Shown here piece after piece: positions 37,056-49,289 of a stretch of DNA of 64,000 bases. Each line of letters starts with the position of its first letter. The first letter of the stretch is position 1. The notes beneath the pieces were generated by a model. That model saw nothing but the letters and a program-made list of their open reading frames with translations, had not been told where the DNA came from and made no database searches. This DNA comes from Eunapius fragilis (taxonomy: Eukaryota; Porifera; Demospongiae; Spongillida; Spongillidae): contig OY811977.1 in NCBI GenBank assembly GCA_963681505.1, positions 6,030,970-6,094,969 on the forward strand, given 5' to 3'. The translations under genes and the position numbers were made by a program.

Positions 37056-39251
37056 GTGTCAATATAAACTACACCAATAATAGCCTCATTCAAGCGAACG
37101 TTTCAGAACAGATTGCAGAACAAGGGGAATGGACATCAAAACTTTCTGACGCCGTATCAAATGGTGGCGGTCACACCTCTGGGCAGGTAAGCACGTTTGA
37201 TTAAAAATAATAATAATAAAAAGAAAATCACTGTTTATATGCAAAAATGGGAATTAGGGTAGGAGACAAAATATACATTTTCCCGGCGCTAACCGTTTTC
37301 TTACTGCAAGCCACAACGTGCCTACATGAACGGCATTTGCTGGCTGTTTATACCAGACTTATTTGTGAACGGGCTATCCTGCATGGTTTAGGGGTGTTTA
37401 GTTCGTTTATTTGCATAATTATATAGCTTATCTATCGCTCGTACTAGCTGTATGTCATTGACCAAATTGAGTGCATTGCTTCGTAACCATTCAATTGATT
37501 GCTGCTTATCAATAATCTCGTTTTTTTAAAGGACTGTTTTCGTTGTTTCAATGTGTATCAACGAGGCCCGACCTGAGAGGAATTGAATACAGTAAAAGCA
37601 TTGTCATGGGAAATGTATATTAGCTCTACCGGGTGCCATGCCAACGGATTTCTAGACATTCTATTAGTTGAACAGACAAAATGAACCATGGCGAATGAGA
37701 TTTTTGTTGGGGGGGGGGGGGGGGGGGGGGGGGGTGAAACCAATAACTACTCGAAGCGCACAGACAAAAAGAAAACGCATACCGCCTCCGATTAATACTG
37801 CTATTTCTTGTAACCACGCAAGTTAACCCAAACAATAATAAGATAGTAGATAGATGAAGCATTTTTTTTTAACCCTCGTTCGTTGATACAGGTATATGTG
37901 CACTGGTCCGGCAAGTGGATATAAATATATCAAAGAATATTCACAATACATGTGTGGTATAAGTAATCCTCCATCACATGGCTGTCATTGCTGAAAATAT
38001 GGCCTAGAATGGATCTTCCAGTTGGTAGAACATCTGTTCATTGATGTCGTTTTATCCATGCCGTAATCTTCGTGAGTAGCATTAAACAGCATGCATCATC
38101 CCCCACAGATAAAGCCCGCCTCACAGCAAAAACTTATTGATGCAGGTCACTAGAAATTGAGAATAGGAATAGAAATCGAGTGCCCTATTCTCAATTTCAA
38201 GTGACATGCATGCCTTCTCTCAACATCAGCTTCTCCCGCTTCCGCTGTCAATTACCTCACCTAGCTCGGTAGAAACTAATATGCATTTTGATCCGATTGA
38301 ATTACGCATGGCAATCATTTGGTAGCTGGGCGTGAATTCTTCTTGGGGCTCTTGCTGTCCACTCTGCCTTGATATATTGATATGGATCCTCTTGGCCACC
38401 ATGCAATATCTTGTAGGCGACATTGTAATTCGTCATAATCAGCTTCAAGACACCATTGTAGACCTCTGTCACAGTGCACATTTAAGGGTGGGGATAGAAG
38501 CTGGCATTGGTCTTACTCCTGACCTTTCTTTGTTTCGCGCTGTCGATATCTTGGTCAAGATGGTTTCCAGCTGCTTTTGACTTGACAGTGACATCAAGTG
38601 TCACTTCCTGTACGTGCCCTAGTGGCTGAGCAAAGAAAGCACATTGCCATAATCACAAATGCCACACGCTCTGGGTTAGACTTGTTTGTTGAGTGCTATG
38701 CATGGTAATTGTGGTTCTCAGACAAGCCTTTGCATGCTTAGCCTCATGTCTTTCAATCAGCCTTCCGGAGCCTAAGTCTAAAATCTTGATGGATCTATAT
38801 GGGAAGACGAACACAACCCTTGTTAGATGTGACACATGGGCACTACTAGCTATATCTGTATATGAGTGTGTACCATGACATCATAGTTTGGTTTTTACTT
38901 GCTGTTAGGTGTGGTTGTTGTTTTAAATTATTATGTATTCTCTTTTGATTGGTATTACTTGCATGTCTATGTTGCACTTATTTATCCTGCTATTGTCAAG
39001 CACAAAATAATAATATATGTTCAATCTCCTCCACCAATTCAACCTTTAAGGTGTGTGGAGCATCAGGGGTAAAGGGAAGTTTCAAGTTGACTTTTCTAGG
39101 TGGAACTCACTATACAGTACAATTTGAAATCACTAGCGATGGTGAAATCAGGGTATCAGCTCAAGCAACGGTCTCAAGTTGTACAAATGTTCTACTCAAA
39201 CTTGTGACCGATATCGAAGGCCTCACTTTCTCAATCACATTGTTCACTTAA
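37056..39251 (+). CDS. Family member C (diverged B-type gene)
   Basis: Exon 37056-37186 (131 bases, same length and phase as B exon 2) reads GVNINYTNNSLIQANVS to NGGGHTSGQ, with acceptor TTATAG and donor GTAAGC. A matching last exon at about 39050-39251 reads GASGVKGSFKLTFLGGTHY to GLTFSITLFT and stop, aligned to B exon 3. The intron of about 1.86 kb is inferred from homology. AATAAA follows near 39342. The leader exon is unidentified; the frame just upstream contains VLQLLFVCLTRL, a possible hydrophobic leader. Function unknown. Two Cys (VCGAS, SSCTN) are present in the last exon, unlike B. Confidence 0.6.
37187..39049. other. Probable intron of member C
   Basis: Contains a G run of about 26 at 37709-37734 and a 62-base hairpin at 38145-38206. 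Short ORFs here have no motif. Confidence 0.5.
38145..38206. repeat. Short hairpin
   Basis: TCACTAGAAATTGAGAATAGG pairs with CCTATTCTCAATTTCAAGTGA around a loop of about 19 bases. Confidence 0.8.
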
Positions 39252-40724
39252 AATTTTTTTTTTTTCAAGTGGAGTTTATTATGTACGTGTGCATGGCTTA
39301 AGTATGTACCGCTCGTTCAATGAAAGTCTGTACTGATAGGATAATAAACGTGAAGTTTAAAATCGTAAGCGTTCGGACTGATTCAAGGGCGCAACCTTCT
39401 GGTGCGCATGTATAGAGGATCATGCAAGAGCCACAAATATCGTACAGTATCAGAAATGTGACCTAAAATTCGTGAATATTGTGGTCGAGGCATTGAAAAT
39501 ATTCCAGCAAGGATTCTCTCAGTTGACGCGTGCATTGAAATTAAAAAAAAATCAGGCTACTGTTACTTTGTGATGGGCAGACTAATTTCTAGTGCGTAAC
39601 GAAAAAGAAGTTCTAGAGGAGATATCTGTATCCTTGAATATGGAATGATTTTAAAAACTTGAAATACATGTAAAATACTCTAGGTCCCTTCACGCTGCCT
39701 TGGTCTCGTATAGCTTTCTATGCCAAACAGGGCCTTGTGGATTTACTTACATATCATATGCGATGTATCTACTACCACCTTCAAACATCCTGCTATGTCT
39801 TCGACTTAAGTCTACTCATCAACATTAAGCTTGATCAACTTGTATATATCCCAATGCAACATTTCTAACTTTTCTCACATTATAATACATTACCCGGGGT
39901 TTGATTCTTATCCAATAGTTTGCAAGCTTTGAATGTTGATTGCCATCAAGTTATTAAATCCGGATCGCTGTGACGTATTCATTTCCCTCTGTTTTTGTCT
40001 GCCATTGCATTTTGTGTTATGACAGAAGGATTGAAGTGATCTACCAATCCTGAACCTTGCAAAGGGTTGTCTCTAATTCACGTGTAAACTTTTCGACATG
40101 CAGAGAAATCATCAGGATGTGATAAAAGAAAACATGTAATGGCTCCATCCTTACCACAAGCAAGCACCATGTTGCTATCATTATCACGAACATGCTTTTT
40201 TAAAATCAGATGTACGATCGTTGTTAGGTTATAGCGGTCCAAACGGAGAGCATTTTAGTATAACTTTTTATTATACAGGTATACAGCGATGCGAAACTTT
40301 CGCGTGAACTGTTCCATGTAATAGTATAGATGGAAGGTGGAAAATATCCAACATCAAGCATGGTACTTCCTCGTATTGCTAGAGCACTCCGTGGATGGTC
40401 AAGCCGCAGTTCCCACAAATTCATTTCAATTAAGGAGCAGTTATGTGTGGTAAGCGATCTGACGAAACGATGGATTTTTGAACATGAAGTTGATGTGATG
40501 GATTTCTATACACTTGTAAACCCTCATTCAAGGACTTCTAATTCCTGTGATTATTATAACTTACATTTAAAGAGAACATTCTGCCACAGCAGAATGGTTT
40601 GCAAAATAACAAGCTGTTTCAAAGGTACAGTTCAATTTGATTGGTTAAGGTCAATTGAGGGAGTTGATGGAGCCCGCGGCAGGGCAGTTGAATTCCTGTG
40701 ATATTTATGATTGGATGGCTTCTG
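39252..40724. other. Gene-free stretch, 3' part duplicated at 41.9 kb
   Basis: The stretch 40455-40720 recurs at about 41885-42135. The open frame 40330-40701 is broken in the second copy, so coding is doubtful. Confidence 0.5.
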
Positions 40725-40734
40725 TGATTATCAC

Positions 40735-41012
40735 ATGGACCTATTGGGTTTAGTTCCAGTGAATTTTGCCATATTATGCTTCAATCAAATGCAATATTAT
40801 TCATGCTTTTGCTTTGTTTATCTGTATAAAAGTGATCCGGTATCTACAGCTATACCAATCGTCTGCTATTAAAGCTCTTGCCAAAAAGTAATTTATAATG
40901 CTAACTATATGCCCTATTCATCATGTTGATGCTAATTTAAATTCTATGTATTAGCTGTGAGCATTACTTACAACAACAGTAGTTCCTACATAGACAACAA
41001 CATGAAATAATT
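40735..41012 (+). pseudogene. Family B relic E with promoter
   Basis: Has the shared block CACATGGACCTATTGGGTTT, a TATA box TATAAAAG at 40825-40832, a TGCTAAT branch-like site, acceptor TATTAG and an exon 2 start at 40954 reading AVSITYNNSS, which then ends in a stop. Only the 5' part of a B-type gene remains. Confidence 0.6.
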
Positions 41013-41344
41013 GACCTCACCTGGACTCGAACCCCATAAATGTGTCACACGGACACTCCACGATGTTCGCGTTTGTCCAACTATACATGTTCCATGTACC
41101 GCATGTTCGTCCATTCCTGTTGGATCATCGGCTCCCTCGTGACCGTGATCGTGCGCGTGCGGTTACTCCTCGCACTATACACTACACAGACAAGCAGAAG
41201 GAAATGAAATAACGAAGCAAAGAAATTAAGAATAAATTATTTTGATTGGAATTATGAGGTGGCAAAATTCACTGGAATTAAACCCGTGAGCATAGAAACC
41301 ATGCAATCATAAGTATCACAGCAATTCAGCTGCACTTCCGCGAG

Positions 41345-42070
41345 CAACTGAAATGCAACAATGGCTTGCAAAAGCAACCCTGTTGTTTTTGCAAGCCATT
41401 CCGCTGTCAGAATGTTCTTTTATGATGGAAGTTGCTTTAATCACATTATAATTAGAGCACGTAGTCAATATTTGGTTGTGTTCAGTGGTAAGCTGCTGTT
41501 ATATCTGAAAGCAGTAATACATTTTCTATGAACATTGAATTACACAATGACAGAAAACCGCATAATCTTTTGACAGCCAATTTCTCGAAGTGGTTGCCAT
41601 CATGTTATTTGGTGGATATGAAATTCTTGAACGAGGGTGTAGAAGTGTAGCTATAAAATGTACTTGATCAGGATGTGCAACATGTACTTGATCAGGATTT
41701 TAAGACTCCATGGCAATCACGATCATCATGCAGGACTTCAGTCAAATTATTTGATAGAATCAACCCCCAGTGATGTTGTATCATGTGAGACATGCTGGAA
41801 ATGCTATGGATAAAGGCAAGTCGAGCAAGCTTAATGTTAATGAATAGACTGAGAAAAATAGCCAAAAGGTGGCAGACATCCGAAATCAAGTTTGACGAAA
41901 CGATGAAAATTTAGGACCGGAAGTTCATGTGATAGCTACACTTCTAAACCCTCATTCAAAAACTTCAAATTCCTGCGATTATAGTACATGTAACTTCCAT
42001 CATAAGAGAACATTCTGCCAGCGGAATAGTTTGCAAAATAACAAGCTGTTTCAAAGGTAGAGTTCAATTT
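41345..42070. repeat. Inverted-repeat cluster
   Basis: The stretches 41395-41450 and 41570-41660 reappear as reverse complements at 41925-42060, for example GAGGGTGTAGAAGTGTAGCT against AGCTACACTTCTAAACCCTC. At 41362-41403 a small hairpin pairs GGCTTGCAAAA with TTTTTGCAAGCC. A reversed relic of the family promoter block lies near 41255-41285. Confidence 0.65.
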
Positions 42071-42164
42071 TATTGGTTATGGTCAATTGAGGGAGTTGAG
42101 GGAGCCCGCGGCAGGGCAGTTGAATCCCTGTGATATTTATGATTGCATGGCTTCTGTGTTCATC

Positions 42165-42438
42165 ACATGGACCTATTGGGTTTAGTTCCAGTGAATTTTG
42201 CCACGTCAAGATTCAATCAAATGCAATTTTATTCATGCTTAAATTGCTTAATTTATCTAATACTAGAGTGATCCGGTATCGACCGCGATCACAGACGTCT
42301 GCTACAGTGTGTCATAGTTCTTTCCAACAATGGTTAACCATTGTACGCATTGCTATTCATCACGCTGATGCTAATTTTCTTTTTATAGCAGTCAACATTA
42401 CTACCTACACAACAAGTAGTTCCAAATTGCATTTGTAA
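42165..42438 (+). pseudogene. Family B relic F with promoter
   Basis: Repeats the layout of relic E: block CACATGGACCTATTGGGTTT, then WLTIVRIAIHHADANF in a leader-like position, acceptor TTATAG at 42388, and exon 2 start AVNITTYTTSSS followed by an early stop. Tandem with relic E at about 1.43 kb spacing. Confidence 0.6.
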
Positions 42439-42722
42439 AGGTTCGTTTACTTATGAGAACCGGAAGTAGTCTGCATGATCTTCAATAAATATGAATCCAG
42501 CATCGTCTCTAGTACAGTACTCGTCAAAAATCTTCAGGGTTAAAAAAATTATGGCTACCTACGGTACGACATATCAGTGCATGCATTAGTGCATGTTGGA
42601 TAACTGTATATGTATGTGTTTGGATGGGTAAGGTGTGCGTGTGTGTGGTGTGTGCTTGCGTGAGTGTTCGTGCATTTCCGCGTCTAAATTGTAACTGTTC
42701 ACATATGTATCTTTGTGTATAG

Positions 42723-45700
42723 TTGTCAAAATTGCTTACACCAACAACGTCATCCGTGAAGCCCAAATCAATGAAACTAAAGGAAATTGGCAGATTCATC
42801 TTACTTCGCCAGTAGAAGGCAGCGGAGGTAGTACTTATGGACAGGTATGCATATACCTACATCCCTTACCATGTCATCCCTTGAAGGATTGAATATGTTT
42901 CGTAGATTCAGTATTTCTGATAATCTTTTAGTTATTCAAGAATGCGTTATACTAACTCAGTGACAGCCAAGTGCACGTATATACGTACGCACGCATAATC
43001 GAAGTCCATTATGTGTCCCTTGGTTATTCACTTGTGCACAAAAAAGCTTTAGGGGCATTGGTATGTTGGTATTTAATTGAAAGGAATGCGGGGACAACAG
43101 CTGTAGGTGAAAGCGCAAAGGCGTCTTTATAGCCTGGGAGAGCGAAGCCTTATTAAGAAACTGGACGTTGGGACTAACATCCAGGGATAAAACTGTTGCA
43201 TTTTCATCGTCGATGTACGGCTACACCACTTCGCTCCGCCTATATCTGCCATGGCGTCGTTGACAACCGTCCTTTTTCAAGGTAGAAAACGAAATACATC
43301 AAAACAAACGTCATATAATTGCTCTTATATCACATTTAAAGGGAGGCTCCACTGATTTTTTTCAACATTTTTATTTGCTTAAAATAATCTACCTTATGTT
43401 AGCAGCTCATCGTAAAAAAATCAAGTCTTAAGCGCGTTCCGTACTGCAGATAAAATTGTTTTTAAAAACGTAAAACAAACGCGTCATGACGCGTATTTTC
43501 AACGTCATTGACTCCCATTATTAATTATAGTTATGGCTGTGAGACCGTATATATGTTTGAACCGACGCGAGTAGTAGGCCTAGGTTTGGAGGAAGCAGAT
43601 AGCAGTAGCAGTAGCGATGTAGAAGACAGCGGGCTACCAACGGCTTTAAACCGCCTAGTAAATACATCGTGGTGTTTGTGTAGCCACTACGGATCAGTGC
43701 ACATGTTGTAAAGAGGATCCAAACGCCGCACAGCTTGCTGAAGGGTTGACATGCCTAATGGACCACCATGAATTTGACATCGTATGTCTCAATCCAGCTG
43801 TTCTTCGTGTCGCATTGGCTGGAATTGCAGCAACTAGGGGAGATCCGATCAGGCTACCCTTAAGCAAGGAAGTGTGCGCTACACACACGAGCATTGCTTG
43901 GAAGTGGTAGAGACACGCTAAGCGTTTCAAGCCACTACATGTACACGCCATTATTTGATAAGAGATAGAACGCTTTAAACATACGAATACACTTACACAA
44001 TCCAGCAAGCGTGTTTTGGTTAAGGGGAAACGGTGGAAAGAAACCCCAAGGTCGTGTTTTCGAATAGTGTTGGAACAACCAGCAACGACGCCGAATAATC
44101 CCATGACGAGTTCGTTATAACTAGAATGCAGTTTTTAGTGACGTACGAGTCACATGACAGGGGCGGATGCTAATCACTTATTCCACAGCGAATAACTCAG
44201 TAACGAAGCGTCAAAAAAAAAAAAAAAAAAAAAAAAACGCCATGCTAAGCGTAAGATTATCTTTCATATAAAGGGCACTTATTTTTCCAGGTCAGTATCC
44301 TTTTAAGTTTAATACTAACCGCGAGATTCCGCTTCATGAATGAGCACAACTATGAAACAGGTAGCCACATGTTTAAAGAAAAGAGGAGATGCTACATAAA
44401 TAGTAGCCAAAGACGCAGCTTGCGCACGCCGAATCGATGCAAAAATCAATAAAAGGTGATTGGTTCCATCCGGAAGTCGCGTGAGCTCGACAACCATACT
44501 ATGGCGGATTTTTGTGAGCATTTCTGCTACTTTGATTCTAGCACAACCTTCTTAGCTATGTTGTTTTCACGGCGGGAAGATTTAGTACTTTTTAAAAATA
44601 CCTGATCGTACACTATGCGTGATCGATCGCTCGCTTTAATGTTAGTGATTTTGTACTGGTAAGCCTACTTTGTAGTAACAGTTATCAATACCGAGTTAAG
44701 CTGTGTATGTATTGGTCTATAAAGCGTCTTTTGGTCACTGTTACCAGCGCTGTGAGTTCTTACTCACGTGACCTACATACACGTAACTTAATGAAGCCAT
44801 AGCTGATCATGCAGCATAATTCGCTCGTTATCACAAACCACATCTCCATTCGATAGTAGCGTTCCGCTTGAGGGAAAACCGGCCTAGCTGGCTGCTTTAA
44901 ACCTACTCTGATAGGTGCATGTCCTTTTTTTCTTGAGAGTGTAACGCGACCCCGATCCCAACTGGCCGCTCTTGATGGCAAATTTGAAAATATTGCCCGC
45001 ACTGATAAAATACATGTCATTATATACTATCCAAACTACCAGTAGCTAATTTTGATTTTATCATTTTATCACCTGTTAGTAGTTTTCCATAAGTTCCGCC
45101 ATCAGACTGTTGCTATAAGAGCCCCGCATGCGTGCGGCGGTTGCGTCGTTACAAGAGCAAATTAAAGGGCTCGTTTAGGTGAGATCTGAAACGATCCCGC
45201 GACGATCAGGTTGCCATTACAAAAATTCGGGCTGTGTATGTGTATGGCGTACGAATGCAAGATGAAAGCTATTAGCACGCAAAGGTTGTATAGCATTCAA
45301 GATATGTGAAAAACTCGTGTTCGCTGTTATTGCCAAACTCCACGCCTAAAGTGCCACCATGTTTAATTTACAACTAATTTCGCCGGATGGTTCCCAAGCT
45401 TCTTGTATACGCTAATCTGATTCCTTTCAAAACATTGCAGGCAAATAATCAATTAACTATGTCATCTGTTCCATTGTCCAAAGAGTTATTCAATTGTAGT
45501 TGTAATTTGGTGTATTAATTTGCTGATGTGATGCGGCGATGTATTCCTTACTCATGGTGGACACAAAGTTTATTAACGAACACCGGCGAATGTGCATTCG
45601 CTTCTTTTACAGGAATGAAGATATCGAAACCTACGCGAGTAGGTTCCACATAGGAATCCTGCAGTATCATGAAGTCATTAAAAAACGCGTAAATATATAA

Positions 45701-48700
45701 AATTTGTTGAGCACAACAAAATCTATGACGCAATTAACACAACGATTCTACTTTGAACCAGCGCTTGCAATCATGCATACAATGGCAATATTGTAGCGGG
45801 AAATTCTATTGTCTTGGTGTTTGTATTGTACGAAGTTGTGCTTTTTTTAAGTAGCTACTTTATGATCGAGATTAACAAGCCATGTTAGGCACTGCGGAAA
45901 TTTATTAATGCTCAAAGGATTATAGTATTATTATCATTAGAAAGAGCGAAAAAAGCTGCGTTTAAAAGTACTTCTTGCGTCACCCTAGCATATTAAATAC
46001 CAGAGATATTTAGCCTCAAAGTGACAACTTTCTGAGTACAGAAGTCAGTGCGTAATGGCAATAAAAACGTTGACGGTTGAAGAATATCAAGGCATAACCT
46101 TGCCATTCAGTAAGATAATAATTCCAAACATTGCACATAAGTGTTCTGATATAGACTAGTCTTATAAAAGGTTCATTACTAAAAGATGCATTATTTTCAT
46201 CACTTGTGTCTTTTCAAATTGTTAACAAAAAACTGACAAGCATGCACACAATCAAGCACAATATCATTTAGCATAAAAGGATATAATTTCCATCGGCCAC
46301 AAACACTAAATCACCAGTTAAATAGTCCACGAGCATTTCAATAACTGTAATTGTATTATCAATTCCTTATTCTTCAGATTCATCCATTGTCCAATATGTA
46401 ATTGTTAGTTTGGGTAACTTTGCTTTATGACTTATCTTTACAACATGCCCATTGTATAGTACATTGGTGAAATTAACATACCACCCGACATATGAACCTA
46501 GCAGAGAAGCTAAGGCATAGGATTTTCCTTGAATTGTGTGTCTTTCTATTCCAAGATGTTTTACCAGTAGAGTGAAGGCGCAGAGGTCATCTACAAAAAT
46601 AAGAACTGGTTAGTGTGTGTAAACACAAATACGCAACTATGCTGATGGCCCATAAAGGCAAATAGTGGTCCATACACATGTGAGCAAACACATATCAAAC
46701 AACATGCAAAATTGTAAATTGTGTACCTTTGTGAACATCTCTAATTACCTTCAAAGTATTGCTGTACTTTCCTTTCAAAGATTCAGAGAATTTAAGGACA
46801 GCTGGAACAATTTTCCTCCACTTCTTCATAGCCTACTTAATCAAGTCTTTATTGTCTGTTATCAGGTCCAGCTCAGACTCAAGCTGCAAAATAGAAGAAA
46901 TTTGACCACACATTATGTATAGAATCCAGACACCTTTGAACCAATGTCTAATAAATAGTCTTATTTTTCATTGCTTTTACCTTTCCATCCATAAAGCCTA
47001 TCTTGGCATTGGGTGCTCTCCTGAGTTGATGATCAGCCAAACCAAGTGTTTTCTCTGCAAACATAATGTGCACTGGAGCAGATTTTTATTGATAACAATT
47101 TGGATGTGGACAGTCTAGCAAGAATAATCATCCATCTTTTTCTTAATTACATCAATTACACCTTGTATTAGTAATGCAAATATCTAATTGAATGTTTCAT
47201 GCTCCACACTGCTAAAGGATGACTCCTGTAAATGTTTTAACACACTTTCATCATCAAATAAAGTACCAAAAGCGTCTGTCTTGAAAGTGAGAGCTATAGA
47301 AGGATTAGTTCTTAACATATAATATGTATAAAGGCCCTCACCTGGCTGACTACTGCAGTACCAGCTATGGCTGTTGAATGGTTGACGTCTACGTTGTTGA
47401 TCGTATCCTAATTAGTGCCTGCTGAAATTCTTATTCATTTTTGGGTGGTGAACGAGTTCTGCAAGCGCTTTGGTTTTGCTTCCTCTTTGACATATTGATT
47501 TCATTGGCGATGGCAATGCGGCAACTTTCGCTAATAGAGCCGTCACATCGCGCATCCGGATTGGTCTCTTGGCTCTTGTTCCACTCGAGCTTGGTTCATC
47601 AAGGGAAGGGTCCATTTGGGATGCCACGCTGCATTGGTTCTGAATAGAACCCGTGGCGTTTGAAGCGGATAACTCGTCGTACATGGCTATCTGTAGCACA
47701 CACACCCACACTGACGTCACGTATATCTTATACATTTACTGAAGAATCCTCTAACATTGAATATAATTCCTTAAATTTTTCACTTTTCTGCTTTTGTAGC
47801 GATATTTATTATGGTTAGAAATTGTCCTATAAATGAATTTACAAATACATGGCTACTTTAGGGACCTCAGAGTAGTATGACATGATTTTCATCTCTTAAG
47901 TCGAATTGATTCGGCCATAATGATGCTAAGCAGCACTCATATCAAACACTTATAAAAACGAACCTAACTTCAAAACGAATTGGACTTAAGAGTTCAAACA
48001 TTCCATACGTAAATACATGTACAACGAATATGAGCTCTTAAGTCGAACTATTTGTTGAGTTGTAAGCCAAGAACCTTAGCCTGAAGATACCTTATTGTTT
48101 TGACCCTGAAAATTCAGTCTCAAATTGGAATTCTGACATTTTTCGTGATCCAAACTCAAAAGTTAAAAGATGTAAACATGAGGTTTTTTTTAAATCCTGG
48201 TGTACAGTACCATTGGATGTGTTGGTCCAATGATGCTCAGTAACTGGCGCATCATAGAACGTACCCAGCGCTTCGTCCAATCTTTATGAAATCTCGTAGA
48301 AAGATAGAAGGATGAATTATCTAGAGGGGATCATAATTACCTTGGAGGGGATGCAGCGTTTTAGAGTCGATAATCGTGGGCAGAAAACTGTATTCGATTT
48401 TAACAACACTTTCAAGGCTGTATGATTGGGAGAGATTCCATGCTTTGCCAGGCCTCTGATTTTGTATGGCATCAAGAGGTCAACAATAATTGCGTCACAT
48501 AACAAGATGATTCTATATAACCAAAACATTTATCCCCAAACAATGTATTAATACTTCCTGGGATGACAAGGCAAGAGGTCAATACTGATAATATCGATCT
48601 ACATTTACATGTATTCATCAAAGCTAACAGGCGAGCAAGTGGCTGCAGATTTCATCATATCATTCCAAAATGAGGCAGAGTTTAAAGTTTTCGTTGAAGT

Positions 48701-48827
48701 GAATGCTGAAGGGAATGTATCAGCGAATTGTACTCCATCTTCTCAGCGGATCAAAATGTCACTCAATTGGAGTATAGCGGACAATACAGTTTCCGTTAAT
48801 TTAGATACCAGCCCTTTTGAAATATAA
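42723..48827 (+). CDS. Family member D (exons split by insertions)
   Basis: Exon 42723-42844 reads VVKIAYTNNVIREAQINE to EGSGGSTYGQ, with acceptor GTATAG and donor GTATGC; it is B exon 2 with 9 bases fewer. Exon 48624-48827 reads LTGEQVAADFIISF to NTVSVNLDTSPFEI and stop, with acceptor ATCAAAG; it is B exon 3. They are the only complementary exons in the region. The 5.8 kb between them includes a Kolobok-like element and a broken unknown gene, so the intron may have grown by insertion. Pairing them into one gene is inference. Function unknown. Confidence 0.5.
43508..43891 (+). pseudogene. P2X7 C-terminal-tail-like domain fragment
   Basis: Starts MTPIINYSYGCE, then YMFEPTRV, an acidic Ser-rich linker and NTSWCLCSHYG, followed in a shifted frame by DQCTCCKEDPNAAQL and DHHEFDIVCLNPAVLRVALA with RGDP. 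This is the order of the Cys-rich, zinc-binding intracellular ballast domain of P2X7 receptors. The domain also occurs in many stand-alone, multi-copy genes of cnidarians and other animals. A likely donor follows SKE at 43891. The single frame change between the Cys pairs suggests decay. Confidence 0.65.
43997..44104 (-). CDS. THAP zinc-finger first exon
   Basis: Reads MGLFGVVAGCSNTIR, LGVSFHRFPLTKTRLLD and ends at donor GTAAGTG. It has the start of a THAP domain: first Cys of the C2CH site, then the SFHRFP signature. The rest of the domain would be on later exons, which are not seen. THAP domains bind DNA and head Kolobok and P-type transposases. Confidence 0.7.
44310..46366. other. Gene-free stretch
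   Basis: No gene supported. At 45628-45690, GAGTAGGTTCCACATAGGAA with a following ATGAAGTCATTAAAAAACGC recalls the start of the insertion at 24710 and a stretch at 35797. Confidence 0.4.
46367..47735 (-). pseudogene. Multi-exon gene of unknown family, broken
   Basis: Minus-strand exons in order: 47735-47412 (MYDELSASNATGS, a Ser-rich region, then RPIRMRDVTALLAKV); about 47300-47200 (LTFKTDAFGTLFDDESVLKH); about 47090-46985 (MFAEKTLGLADHQLRRAP to GFMDGK); about 46885-46749 (LESELDLITDNKD, a stop, then MKKWRKIVPAVLKF); and 46590-46367 (DLCAFTLLVKHLGIERHT to TITYWTMDESEE and stop). Splice-like ends flank most of them. I do not recognise the family; it could be an accessory gene of a transposon. 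The in-frame stop in the fourth exon suggests decay. Confidence 0.45.
47736..48623. other. Probable intron of member D
   Basis: Nothing recognised. The words CTTAAGTCGAA and TTCGAACTTAAG-like sequence recur at 47896, 47986 and 48037. Confidence 0.35.
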
Positions 48828-49289
48828 ATATTCCACTGTCAAAGTAAAAAATAATTATTTTTTGATTGAAGTGATGTTATTTACATACTATGCTACTTGT
48901 GATGGGAATAAATGCTGTTGCAATTGTATTGTGGTTTATAAATTATATTAAAAGACAATTTGTTAAGGTAAATGTTTTCAAGTGACGCAAGTTTATTTTC
49001 AGAGTTATTCTAAGCGACGATGGGAGGTACAAATCTAGCATGTGCTAGTAGCCACCCTTATTTGGAACATCGATGTGTTTTTCTGAAGTTAGTACCGCTC
49101 GTTGCGGTTTATTCATCGGATTAATCTTTTTTGGAGAGGAAGGATTACTGCAGCATCATTTGTGGAGCTATTGACTGGTCATGTACCGATTGGTACGTTC
49201 GTAGGAAGCGATTAAGCGTCAACACACACAGGATAAATACATTGGTTCATTTGTATGGAACGCCAAATGAGTCATAAATTTGTAATAAA
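48828..49289. other. 3' flank of member D
   Basis: No gene. GTACCGCTCGTT at about 49090 also occurs after member C at about 39307, a further sign that C and D share ancestry beyond the coding part. Confidence 0.4.

Larger units (their letters stand above)
43340..44302. mobile_element. Short Kolobok-like element, TTAA-flanked
   Basis: TTAA at 43336-43339 and 44303-44306 flanks termini AGGGAGGCTCCACTGA and, reversed, AAGGATACTGACC. TTAA targets and AGGG-like ends are typical of Kolobok transposons, whose transposases begin with a THAP domain; a THAP exon is present inside. An A run lies at about 44213-44236. At 963 bases it is far shorter than a whole element. Confidence 0.5.

Noticed and set aside
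40330-40701. 123-residue ORF
   Set aside because: The duplicate at 41.9 kb has stops and indels in this frame and no motif is recognised.
41021-41035. tRNA-like B box GGTTCGAGTCC on the minus strand
   Set aside because: No matching A box, anticodon arm or acceptor stem in the 80 bases upstream, and the T-arm stem is weak.
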